A DNA stretch of 6,464 bases, from the NCBI GenBank assembly GCA_031290295.1, contig JAITNT010000280.1, positions 1-6,464 of the forward strand. Direction: 5' to 3'. Below the pieces are notes generated by a model. It was given only the letters and a program-made list of their open reading frames with translations, did not search any database and had not been told where the DNA came from. Made by a program: the position numbers and the translations under genes. The DNA is from Clostridiales bacterium (lineage in GTDB: Bacteria > Bacillota > Clostridia > Christensenellales > DUVY01). This document shows, one piece after another, positions 1 through 6,464 of this stretch; the first letter of the stretch is position 1; each line of letters opens with the position of its first letter.

Positions 1-1227
1 CCTGCCGCTCGCCTTAAAGGTATAATCGGCGGCGTTGATTTCCACGCTCACGGTGTTAAATTCCGCTTCCGACATTTGGCTCGCCAAAAAACGGTCGTAA
101 ACTAATTTATAAAGCCTGAAAGCGTTTCTGTTAGACAAATTCTTGATAGATTCGGGCGTGCGCGTAATACTTATCGGACGTATCGCCTCGTGCGCGTCCT
201 GCGCGCCCTTCCTCGATTTGTAAAAATTAGGCTTGTCGGGAACGTACCGCTTGCCGAATTTCTTGCCGATATAATCGAGCGCCTCGTTCTGTGCGTCAAC
301 GGAAACCCGGGTGGAATCCGTCCTTATATAGGTGACGAGCGCGACCTTGCCTTCGCCCGGAAGGTCGATTCCCTCGTAGAGCATTTGAGCGAGCTGCGTG
401 GTCTGCTTTAATGAAAAGCCCAGCTTGTTAAGCGCGTCCTGTTGGAGCGTGCTGGTTATAAAGGGCGCGGGGGCGTGGGATTTGGTTATGCCTTTTTTGA
501 TGCTTCTGACGGTGTAACCGTCGGCGGATTTCAGCTCGCTAAGCACCTTGTCCATCTGCGCCTTGGCGCCGACCTTAACGGTTTTGTCTTTATATTTGGA
601 AAGCACCGCCTTGAACGAAATATTATTCTTGTTCAGAAACGCCGTGAGCACCCAGTATTCCTCGGGCTTGAAACCGAGGATTTCTCTTTCGCGGTCGACG
701 ACGAGCCTTAACGCGACGGACTGCACTCTGCCGGCGGATAAGTTCGATTGAATTTTTTTGCATAAAACCGGCGACAGCTTGTAGCCTACGAGTCTGTCGA
801 GAACGCGGCGCGCCTGCTGAGCGTCCACAAGACTGCGGTCGATGACGCGCGGCGCGGTGAGAGCCGCGGCGACGGCTTTTTGGGAAATTTCGTTGAATTC
901 GATACGGCACTTCTTATCCTCGGGGATTTCGAGAATATGAGCCAGATGCCACGATATAGCCTCGCCCTCCCTGTCCGGGTCGGTCGCGAGCAATATCTGG
1001 TCGGCCTTGGCGGCTTTGGCTTTAAGCTCCCTGACGATATCTTTTTTGTCGTCCATAACGACGTATTTAGGCTCAAAATTGTTGTTGACGTTAATTGCGA
1101 GCGTTTTTACGGGCAAATCCCGTACATGCCCCTTAGACGCCATTACGGTATAATCGCCGTCGATTTTTTTGAGATACTTCAAAATCGTTTCTCTTTTTCC
1201 TTCACCCTCAATAATAACAAGTTTCAA
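1..1227 (-). CDS. topA: DNA topoisomerase I (type IA), N-terminal part, runs off the left edge
   Basis: Relaxes negatively supercoiled DNA by cutting one strand through a 5'-phosphotyrosine and passing the other strand; cytoplasmic and normally essential. The 409 visible codons are unbroken. Residues 1-110 form the Toprim domain, with Glu7 and Lys11 in the first strand and the metal-binding DPDRE at 83-87 (Asp83, Asp85, Glu87). SKGHVRDLP (31-39), SAGRVQSVALRL (164-175) and PFITSTLQQDA (255-265) are family blocks. The catalytic tyrosine is Tyr300 in TYIRTDST, and AHEAIRP follows at 345-351. The rest of the protein, probably including zinc ribbons, lies outside the window. The start is TTG: an in-frame TGA sits two codons upstream (1231-1233), GAGGAG precedes it by 6 bases, and the next in-frame ATG, codon 29, would remove the catalytic Glu7. 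It begins 19 bases after the dprA stop and is likely cotranscribed. The oddity is EGEGKRETI at 7-15 where most bacterial TopA proteins read ESPAKAKTI. The identity is very secure. Confidence 0.96.
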   Translation of the reverse strand, partial: MKLVIIEGEGKRETILKYLKKIDGDYTVMASKGHVRDLPVKTLAINVNNNFEPKYVVMDDKKDIVRELKAKAAKADQILLATDPDREGEAISWHLAHILEIPEDKKCRIEFNEISQKAVAAALTAPRVIDRSLVDAQQARRVLDRLVGYKLSPVLCKKIQSNLSAGRVQSVALRLVVDREREILGFKPEEYWVLTAFLNKNNISFKAVLSKYKDKTVKVGAKAQMDKVLSELKSADGYTVRSIKKGITKSHAPAPFITSTLQQDALNKLGFSLKQTTQLAQMLYEGIDLPGEGKVALVTYIRTDSTRVSVDAQNEALDYIGKKFGKRYVPDKPNFYKSRKGAQDAHEAIRPISITRTPESIKNLSNRNAFRLYKLVYDRFLASQMSEAEFNTVSVEINAADYTFKASGR

Positions 1228-1233
1228 AATTCA

Positions 1234-1239
1234 CTCCTC
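1234..1239 (-). promoter_or_regulatory. Ribosome binding site of topA
   Basis: GAGGAG on the minus strand lies 6 bases before the TTG at 1225-1227. It decides the start of topA, because no ATG is available near the conserved N terminus and the frame is closed by TGA at 1231-1233. The site falls in the 19-base gap after dprA, so the gap is only large enough for translation initiation, not for a terminator plus a promoter. Confidence 0.8.
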
Positions 1240-1246
1240 GTATTTT

Positions 1247-2332
1247 TTATGCCTTGTAGAACAAATTGCCGCGCTTTATCACTAATCCTTTAAGCTCCAT
1301 GAGCATAAGGAGGTTAGATAAATCGTTAACCGGCAATTCGACGGCTTCTAAAATTCTATCATAGTTTAATTCAGAGGCTTCTAACAAGTCAAGTATTTTT
1401 GCTTCGGTAAAATCAAATTGAATGCCGCTGACCTTATATTTCGGGGTTACGGCTATATTCAAATCCTCTAAAATATGCTCCGCCTTATGCACCATAGCGC
1501 ACTGACCCTTGCGGATAAGATTAAGCGTGCCCTGCGACATCGCGCTGTCGGCGTTGCCGGGCAGTACGAAAAGCTGTCTGTTCTGTTCGAGCGCGCATTC
1601 CGCGGTAATTAACGCGCCGCTTTTTTCGCCTGCCTCGATAACGAGAACGGCTTCGGACAGACCCGAGATAATTCTGTTGCGCTGCGGAAAGGAATAGCCC
1701 GCGCCCGCAAAGTACGGCTCGTATTCCGATAGGAGCAAGCCGCCGTCCGCAACCTTGGCGGCAAGCGCGGAATGGTTTGCGGGCGTGATTCTTTTTAGCC
1801 CGCTGCCGAGGACGGCGATAGTTTTGCCTCCGGATTCTAAGGCTTGTAAATGCGCGTAAGCGTCGATTCCGGTTGCAAGCCCGCTGACTACAGTAAGCCC
1901 GGAATGCGACAGGGTATCGACGAATTTTTTGGTGATGCGCTCGCCGTAAGCGGAGGGCTTGCGCGTGCCTACGACGGAAACGCACCGGGTTTTCATCAGT
2001 CCGGGGTCTCCGATATAATAGAGTACGGACGGATAGTCGTAAATTTCTTTGAGCTGCGCGGGATAGCTATCGCTTGACGGGGTAATTATGCCTATGCCTA
2101 AATCGGTTATCGCCCGCAGCTCTTTGTCCAGATATGCCGCGTCAAGCGCGTGACGGGCGCGGTTATAGACGTCCGCGCCGAGCAGCTTGGAATAAAACGC
2201 CGCGCCCGCGTTAAAATCGGCCGCCAGCGCCGTAAGCTCGGGGTGTTTTTCCAGCATAAGGTTGCGCTTTTTACTGCCGATACCGTCTACCGTGCTTAGC
2301 CAAAAATAAATAAGCTCGTCCGTAAGCCTCAT
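1247..2332 (-). CDS. dprA: DNA processing protein DprA (Smf)
   Basis: DprA binds incoming single-stranded DNA in natural transformation, shields it from nucleases and loads RecA onto it; cytoplasmic. The 361-residue protein is complete and has the three-part family layout. Residues 1-65 are a helical N-terminal region with a helix-hairpin-helix-like stretch (VDGIGSKKR, 15-23). The Rossmann-like core covers about 80-290, with VGTRKPSAYG (121-130), SGLATGIDAYAH (150-161), LLSEYEP (200-206), FPQRNRIISGLS (214-225), SGALITAE (238-245) and the PGN turn (258-260). The C terminus from about 305 fits the winged-helix DprA tail. The block GSGLKRITPANH (176-187) departs from the usual GxGLDxxYP pattern at the Asp and Tyr positions. 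Its ATG overlaps the comM stop (ATGA), suggesting translational coupling; a weak AGGA lies 10 bases upstream. DprA also occurs in bacteria with no known competence, so the gene alone does not prove transformability. Confidence 0.97.
   Translation of the reverse strand: MRLTDELIYFWLSTVDGIGSKKRNLMLEKHPELTALAADFNAGAAFYSKLLGADVYNRARHALDAAYLDKELRAITDLGIGIITPSSDSYPAQLKEIYDYPSVLYYIGDPGLMKTRCVSVVGTRKPSAYGERITKKFVDTLSHSGLTVVSGLATGIDAYAHLQALESGGKTIAVLGSGLKRITPANHSALAAKVADGGLLLSEYEPYFAGAGYSFPQRNRIISGLSEAVLVIEAGEKSGALITAECALEQNRQLFVLPGNADSAMSQGTLNLIRKGQCAMVHKAEHILEDLNIAVTPKYKVSGIQFDFTEAKILDLLEASELNYDRILEAVELPVNDLSNLLMLMELKGLVIKRGNLFYKA
2329..2332 (-). other. Four-base stop/start overlap between comM and dprA
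   Basis: The minus strand reads ATGA, with TGA (2329-2331) ending comM and ATG (2330-2332) starting dprA. Such an overlap, with only a weak AGGA as ribosome site, usually means that ribosomes finishing comM reinitiate on dprA, tying the amounts of the two proteins together. The overlap is seen directly; the coupling is inferred. Confidence 0.85.
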
Positions 2333-3864
2333 ACTGCCGTCATCCTATCTATCGAACGGTATTGTATAGCTTCCGTCAAATGCTTTATCTGAATGCTTTG
2401 CGAGCCGTCCAAATCCGCTATTGTCCTCGCTACCTTCAAAATTCTGTTATGCGCCCGCGCCGAAAGCTTGAGCTTATCGAAAGCCGCCTTTAGAAGCCTG
2501 TCGCTGCCGGCGTCGAGAACGCAAAACTCGGCTATGTGCGACTGCGTCATTTGCGAGTTAGAATAAATTTTGTCCGCCGCATAACGCGCGTTTTGCACGG
2601 CGCGCGCGCGGTCTACGCGAATTTTGATAGCCTCGGATCTCTCGCCCGTTACGGGCGCGGTAAGATCGTCGTACTCCACGTTGTCAACCTCGATATGCAA
2701 ATCGATTCTGTCCATAAGGGGACCCGAAAGCTTGGAAAGGTATTTTTGAATCATAGCCGGCGAGCAGGAGCATTCGTGCCTTGCGGAGCCGTAATGTCCG
2801 CACGGACAGGGGTTCATGCTTGCGATAAGCAAAAAATTAGCCGGATACTCCACCGTCCTTGCCGCGCGGGCGACTATTATCGCCCCGTCCTCCAGCGGCT
2901 GTCTCAGGGTCTCCAAGGCGGAACGCGAATACTCGGGCAGCTCGTCCAAAAACAGCACGCCGTTGTGCGCCAGGCTTATTTCGCCGGGCTTTGCCGCCGA
3001 GCCGCCGCCCGTAAGCGCGACCGTAGACGCGGTATGATGCGGCGCGCGGAACGGTCTGACGGAAATTATGCCGCACGTCGGGTCGAGTACTCCCGCTACG
3101 CTGTGGATTTTGGTCGATTCCAAAGCCTCGTTTACGGTTAGGTCGGGCAATATTGACGGAAACGCCTTGGCAAGCATGGTTTTTCCCGAGCCGGGCGGGC
3201 CTATCATTATTACGTTGTGCCCGCCCGCCGCGGCGATTTCGAGCGCGCGCTTAGCGCGGTACTGCCCCTTGACGAGAGCGAAGTCTCCGAGTCTGCAGGA
3301 GTTGCTCCTCAATATGTCGGAAAAATCGGAGCAGGGTATCGGCTCGAGCCGTTGCGTTCCGCTCAGGAAGCCGACGGCGTGTCCGAGGGACTTTACGGGG
3401 AAAATGTTGACGCCCGATATGTATGAGGCTTCCTTGAAATTTTCAAGCGGTATTATGAAATCCTTGCGGCCTTGCTCGCGCGCCGAGATAAGCGTGGGCA
3501 GCAGTCCGTTAATATGGCGCACGCGTCCGTCGAGAGAAAGCTCGCCGAGGACTATATATTTTTTGAGAGCGGCATAGTCGATTTGTTCGGTTGCGGCAAG
3601 TAAGCCGAGGGAAATAGCAAGGTCGTAAACCGCGCCGTTCTTCTTGGTGTCGGCGGGCGCGAGATTAATCGTAACGCGCGTGGTCGGATAAAGAAAGCCG
3701 CTGTTTTTGATAGCGCTCCGCACCCTTTCGCGCGATTCCTTAATAGCGGTGTCCGCAAGACCTACCGTCTCGTATACGGGCATACCCTTATTAATATCTA
3801 TTTCGACTTCAACAAGATAACCCGTTATACCGTTCAGACCGAAACTATTTATATGAGCGAGCAT
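2329..3864 (-). CDS. comM: YifB/ComM family Mg-chelatase-like AAA+ ATPase
   Basis: In Vibrio, ComM is a hexameric helicase that drives branch migration during natural transformation; other members (YifB) are poorly studied. The 511-residue protein is complete and of usual length. Residues 1-170 form the Lon S16/ChlI-like N domain, with VGLADTAIKESRERV (34-48) and LGELSLDGRVRHINGLLP (106-123). The AAA+ module follows, with Walker A GPPGSGKT (222-229), FRAPHHT (272-278), Walker B VLFLDE (303-308), sensor-1 region MNPCPCG (350-356) and a probable arginine finger in SGPLMDRID (380-388, Arg386). The region from about 415 is the Mg-chelatase-type C-terminal helical domain. Cysteines 353, 355, 365 and 367 form a family-typical cluster that could bind zinc. 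The start is supported by the usual MLA N terminus and an AGGAGG site. Every ATPase motif is intact, so it should be active. Similarity to magnesium chelatase subunit ChlI is structural; no chlorophyll genes are present. Confidence 0.96.
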   Translation of the reverse strand: MLAHINSFGLNGITGYLVEVEIDINKGMPVYETVGLADTAIKESRERVRSAIKNSGFLYPTTRVTINLAPADTKKNGAVYDLAISLGLLAATEQIDYAALKKYIVLGELSLDGRVRHINGLLPTLISAREQGRKDFIIPLENFKEASYISGVNIFPVKSLGHAVGFLSGTQRLEPIPCSDFSDILRSNSCRLGDFALVKGQYRAKRALEIAAAGGHNVIMIGPPGSGKTMLAKAFPSILPDLTVNEALESTKIHSVAGVLDPTCGIISVRPFRAPHHTASTVALTGGGSAAKPGEISLAHNGVLFLDELPEYSRSALETLRQPLEDGAIIVARAARTVEYPANFLLIASMNPCPCGHYGSARHECSCSPAMIQKYLSKLSGPLMDRIDLHIEVDNVEYDDLTAPVTGERSEAIKIRVDRARAVQNARYAADKIYSNSQMTQSHIAEFCVLDAGSDRLLKAAFDKLKLSARAHNRILKVARTIADLDGSQSIQIKHLTEAIQYRSIDRMTAV

Positions 3865-3921
3865 TGAACCTCCTAAACGGCAGGTATCGTGAAGTTATCG
3901 ATTAGTTTTTTTTCGCGGAAG
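3865..3921 (-). other. 57-base gap between the glycosyltransferase-like gene and comM
   Basis: On the minus strand this gap holds a run of eight A (3906-3913), a TAATCGATA stretch and the comM ribosome site. I see no hairpin followed by a T run, so no intrinsic terminator, and no convincing pair of -35 and -10 boxes. Readthrough from the upstream gene into comM is the simplest reading, but a weak or non-canonical promoter cannot be ruled out by eye. Confidence 0.5.
3869..3874 (-). promoter_or_regulatory. Ribosome binding site of comM
   Basis: A perfect AGGAGG lies 4 bases before the ATG at 3862-3864. The spacing is a little short but acceptable, and the start it serves matches the N terminus expected for the family. 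It is a much stronger site than that of dprA, in line with dprA depending on coupling to comM. Confidence 0.8.
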
Positions 3922-3924
3922 TTA
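3891..3924. repeat. Short direct repeat GAAGTTAT flanking an A8/T8 tract
   Basis: GAAGTTAT occurs on the plus strand at 3891-3898 and again from 3918, 27 bases apart; the second copy covers the stop codon of the upstream gene. The T8 tract on this strand lies between them. It could be a binding site for a regulator of comM or simple chance; eight bases is short. Confidence 0.35.
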
Positions 3925-6464
3925 TTTTTTGCCGGAAGCGAAAAACTCCTTCAACGAGGAAAACAGACCGTTGTTTTCGCGAAGCTTGACGGCGCGTACC
4001 TTTTTGGAAATAACGACGTCGAGCACAACATAAACGTAGTACAGCGCCGCAAGCAATTGCAACGCCGAAAAGACGATTAATAATGGCGCGGAGGTTATAA
4101 TCGGCGAGCCGGCGTACGCGACGTTGTTATAGGTATCGAGCATCCAATCCGGCAGATAATTAAGGTAAATTCCGTTAGCCAGCACGCTGCCCGCATTAAT
4201 CAAAAGCAATACGGAGTATACCGCGAAAACGGTAAGCAGTCGTTTGTCCTTGACGACGACAAAGGACAGCAGGAGTATCGGGAGCAGTAACGCGTATAAA
4301 ACGGGTGTTACGCCGAACATGAAGGTATAGGTTAATATTACCGACAAAGCCGCAAGCAGAATGAGATTTGCGCGGTTGCGCTTAATCATAAATATAAGGA
4401 CGTTAATGACCAGCAGAAGCGCTGCGCCCACCGCCGTTATCACGTTCATAGTCGTAGACGCGGTCAAGACCGTACCGTTAGAACCGATAAGCCCGAACAC
4501 GTTAAACGCGTTATCGGAATAAACCGTGACGTCCAGCAAGGGCTTGACGAGCATATCGTAGAACGGATATAAGAAAGCCGTCCCCGTATAATTTATCGAC
4601 AACGGGAGCGTTAGCACATAATACAGCGCGAGCGAAAATATCAGGGCTAACGGTATGCGGTATATATCCGAATAAACCGTGCCGTATTTCATTTTTGACA
4701 GGAAAGTCCCGCCGTCGGGGTTATTTCTGCCGCGTATAAGATTAACGATTGCACGGGCAAAAACGTAAATAGTATATATCAGTACGACGGGCAAGAAAAT
4801 GAGCGCCTGATAGCCCGCCGCGAGCGCGAGCGCATACGATACATAGAAGCCTAAAAACTCTCTGTTGACCAAGAATGCGAGCGTAAGCAGGATAAAGAAG
4901 CTTACGATTACGATATCGCTGCCCCACGCCGCGGAAATCATGAACGAGGCGGGATTTAACAGCATGATTATCGCCGCCGTAAAAGCGAAACGTCCGTTGC
5001 GGATCTTCCGGGTAATAAAGTATATTACACACGCGCTGCCGAGGTCGGCAAGGATAAACGGAAGCTTGAGCATGAGGTTGAAGCCGAATGAATCGGTATT
5101 CATGCTTGCGGTAAGCCCGGAAATAAGCTTGAGCCAATACGTATAGAGCGTCGAGCCGGGGCTGCCGCCGCCCGAGAAAAACTCGTTTAGACCGCCCGCG
5201 GAAAGTATCGCGACATTGTCGATATACGCGTTAAAGTCCGGTCTGAAGCCCTTGACAAGCGAAACTACAAGTAATCTTAACAAAAAGCCGACCGCAACGC
5301 AAAGCGAAAGAATTGTCCACCTGTTGGTAAAAAAGCGCTTTACCTTAGGAACTGGAGTTCCCGCCGTCGGCAGAACGGCGGACGCGGCGGAAGCGGGCGC
5401 GGGTACGTCGGCTTTGGTTTCGGGAACGGCGGAAGCGGGGACGCCGTCCGCGCCGTTATCGGCGGGCGGCACAGCGCCGTTGACAAGCAAGCCGTCTTTG
5501 ATTTTTGCGCCTAAGCGGCTTGTTGAAAACTGCCAAACGGCGATTATGAAGATAGCGACGATTACCCAGCTCAAAATGATAACGAGCGTAATTCCGCCGA
5601 TTTTTGAGGACGCGTCGGTGCTATATGTCGAGAGCGTATGAAGCTCGTTCTTCTGCGCGTCCGTAAGCTCGGCTTCCTTGACGGATATATTAGTTATCCG
5701 CACGGTACCCGTTACCGATGTGCGCGGGGAGCCTATTCTTATAGCAAAATCGGTATCGGTAACGTCGTTGCTGTTAACGTAAGCCGTATAACTGACCCAC
5801 GGCTGCGAGCTGTACGAGGTCGTTTGTCCCGACCGTATGCTGTGCGTAACCGAATTGCCCGTGTAATACGGGTCGTTAAGAAAAGCCGCGTGAAGTCCGA
5901 CGTTGCCGTAGGTGTCGTCGGTGACGGTAAGGCTCGGGGTGGCGGGAAGTCCGGTTGCGCCCGAGGTCCCGGAATAATTGATCCAGTAATCGAAGGAAAC
6001 GATGTAATCGGTGTTGCGCTTCAGGACAATTTTTTGGGATATATAGGCGGTCGTATCCTCGAGCTTTATTTCTATATAGTTCCTGCGTTCTATTGCGGAA
6101 AGCGACGACGTGCTCAGCGAGTTCCATCGGTTAAGCAGGTACGAAGCGTTATCCTTTGCCCCGGCATAAAAGCTCCACGAATCGGGAACGCCGTTAGCGG
6201 ACGCGGCAAACGCCAAATCGTTAGTAGCGTTACCGCTTTCGTCCTTTGTAAGCGCAGGCACAAAGCCGTCCTCATAGACCCCGAACAACGGATTCGCGAC
6301 AAGATTGCCGCCGCGGGCGGAAAGCTTGTGAACCTGACCGATAGGAATGCCTACGGGCTTGAAGGATATGTCGCGGATATCGGTAGCGCCGCTTGCCGCG
6401 GTCGTGGTAAGACTCGTAGTAGCGGCTAGCCACGGCATACCGAATCTTACGGCCGGCGTAAGCG
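3922..6464 (-). CDS. GT-C-like membrane glycosyltransferase with extracytoplasmic beta-sandwich modules, N terminus off the right edge
   Basis: Probably moves a sugar from a lipid carrier on the outer face of the membrane; substrate unknown. The 846 visible codons are open to the edge. Numbering from the Met at 6438, residues 45-256 look like a carbohydrate-binding jelly-roll module (NLVANPLF, ISQKIVLKRNTDYIVSFDYW, VRITNISVKEAE), and residues before 30 look like the end of a similar one. Then come a membrane helix (281-303), an Ala/Pro-rich linker (319-368) and about 12 helices (373-810). Basic residues after the helices place the linker and C terminus inside and the 397-451 loop, with Asp401, outside, as GT-C enzymes require. 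NPASFMISAAWGSD (495-508), GYQALIFLP (542-550) and NAFNVFGLIG (643-652) match the bacterial mannosyltransferase-like pattern loosely. The Met at 6438 is unlikely to be the start, as no signal peptide follows. It could be an inactive relative. Confidence 0.72.
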   Translation of the reverse strand, partial: LTPAVRFGMPWLAATTSLTTTAASGATDIRDISFKPVGIPIGQVHKLSARGGNLVANPLFGVYEDGFVPALTKDESGNATNDLAFAASANGVPDSWSFYAGAKDNASYLLNRWNSLSTSSLSAIERRNYIEIKLEDTTAYISQKIVLKRNTDYIVSFDYWINYSGTSGATGLPATPSLTVTDDTYGNVGLHAAFLNDPYYTGNSVTHSIRSGQTTSYSSQPWVSYTAYVNSNDVTDTDFAIRIGSPRTSVTGTVRITNISVKEAELTDAQKNELHTLSTYSTDASSKIGGITLVIILSWVIVAIFIIAVWQFSTSRLGAKIKDGLLVNGAVPPADNGADGVPASAVPETKADVPAPASAASAVLPTAGTPVPKVKRFFTNRWTILSLCVAVGFLLRLLVVSLVKGFRPDFNAYIDNVAILSAGGLNEFFSGGGSPGSTLYTYWLKLISGLTASMNTDSFGFNLMLKLPFILADLGSACVIYFITRKIRNGRFAFTAAIIMLLNPASFMISAAWGSDIVIVSFFILLTLAFLVNREFLGFYVSYALALAAGYQALIFLPVVLIYTIYVFARAIVNLIRGRNNPDGGTFLSKMKYGTVYSDIYRIPLALIFSLALYYVLTLPLSINYTGTAFLYPFYDMLVKPLLDVTVYSDNAFNVFGLIGSNGTVLTASTTMNVITAVGAALLLVINVLIFMIKRNRANLILLAALSVILTYTFMFGVTPVLYALLLPILLLSFVVVKDKRLLTVFAVYSVLLLINAGSVLANGIYLNYLPDWMLDTYNNVAYAGSPIITSAPLLIVFSALQLLAALYYVYVVLDVVISKKVRAVKLRENNGLFSSLKEFFASGKK

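Noticed and set aside
880..1293. A 137-codon open frame on the plus strand
   Set aside because: It spans the topA start and dprA end in antisense; topA shows the real Toprim motifs on the minus strand here.
2600..2611. Alternating GC run, possible Z-DNA element
   Set aside because: About 12 bases inside comM, explained by successive Arg and Ala codons; too short to claim a structural role.
2536..3141. A 201-codon open frame on the plus strand opposite comM
   Set aside because: It overlaps the Walker B and sensor-1 region of an intact, clearly identified gene and its product is Arg-rich without motifs.
3906..3930. A-tracts near the glycosyltransferase-like stop codon as a programmed slippage site
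   Set aside because: Slippage would add only a few codons before another TAA, the frame has no slippery heptamer with a downstream structure, and the natural end is reasonable.
5638..6429. A 263-codon open frame on the plus strand
   Set aside because: It lies wholly opposite the glycosyltransferase-like gene, whose protein shows clear domains and topology. The plus-strand product is rich in Arg, Gly and Val with no recognisable motif, as expected for an antisense shadow in GC-rich codon usage.
6436..6438. ATG as the true start of the glycosyltransferase-like protein
   Set aside because: The frame stays open to the window edge, the residues before it match the end of a jelly-roll module, and no signal peptide follows it, although the next region must lie outside the membrane.

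Overview
The window carries four genes, all read from the minus strand and packed tightly. In the order they are transcribed (right to left) they are a very large membrane glycosyltransferase-like protein that runs off the right edge, a YifB/ComM-type AAA+ ATPase, the DNA-processing protein DprA, and the first 409 codons of DNA topoisomerase I (topA), which runs off the left edge. No gene is supported on the plus strand. No RNA gene, CRISPR array, mobile element or transfer scar is visible.

The comM-dprA-topA order is typical of Bacillota, especially Clostridia. Together with the strong AGGAGG ribosome sites and a TTG start on topA, it suggests an uncultured Clostridia-like bacterium of roughly balanced GC content. 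This placement is an inference; no marker gene in the window fixes the species.

Region by region: 1-1227 is topA (N-terminal part); 1228-1246 is a short gap with its ribosome site; 1247-2332 is dprA; 2329-3864 is comM, whose TGA overlaps the dprA ATG; 3865-3921 is a 57-base gap with the comM ribosome site; 3922-6464 is the glycosyltransferase-like gene. I see no terminator hairpin in any gap, so the four genes may share a transcript.

Functionally, DprA and ComM both act on single-stranded DNA taken up during natural transformation: DprA protects it and loads RecA, and ComM-type proteins extend the recombination intermediate. TopA relaxes negative supercoils and is essential housekeeping. The fourth gene is the unusual one. 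It joins beta-sandwich, carbohydrate-binding-like modules outside the membrane to a transmembrane helix, an Ala/Pro-rich cytoplasmic linker and a roughly 12-helix GT-C-like core whose signature motifs are altered. Nothing in its sequence links it to DNA uptake; it is probably a cell-envelope protein that happens to lie upstream.
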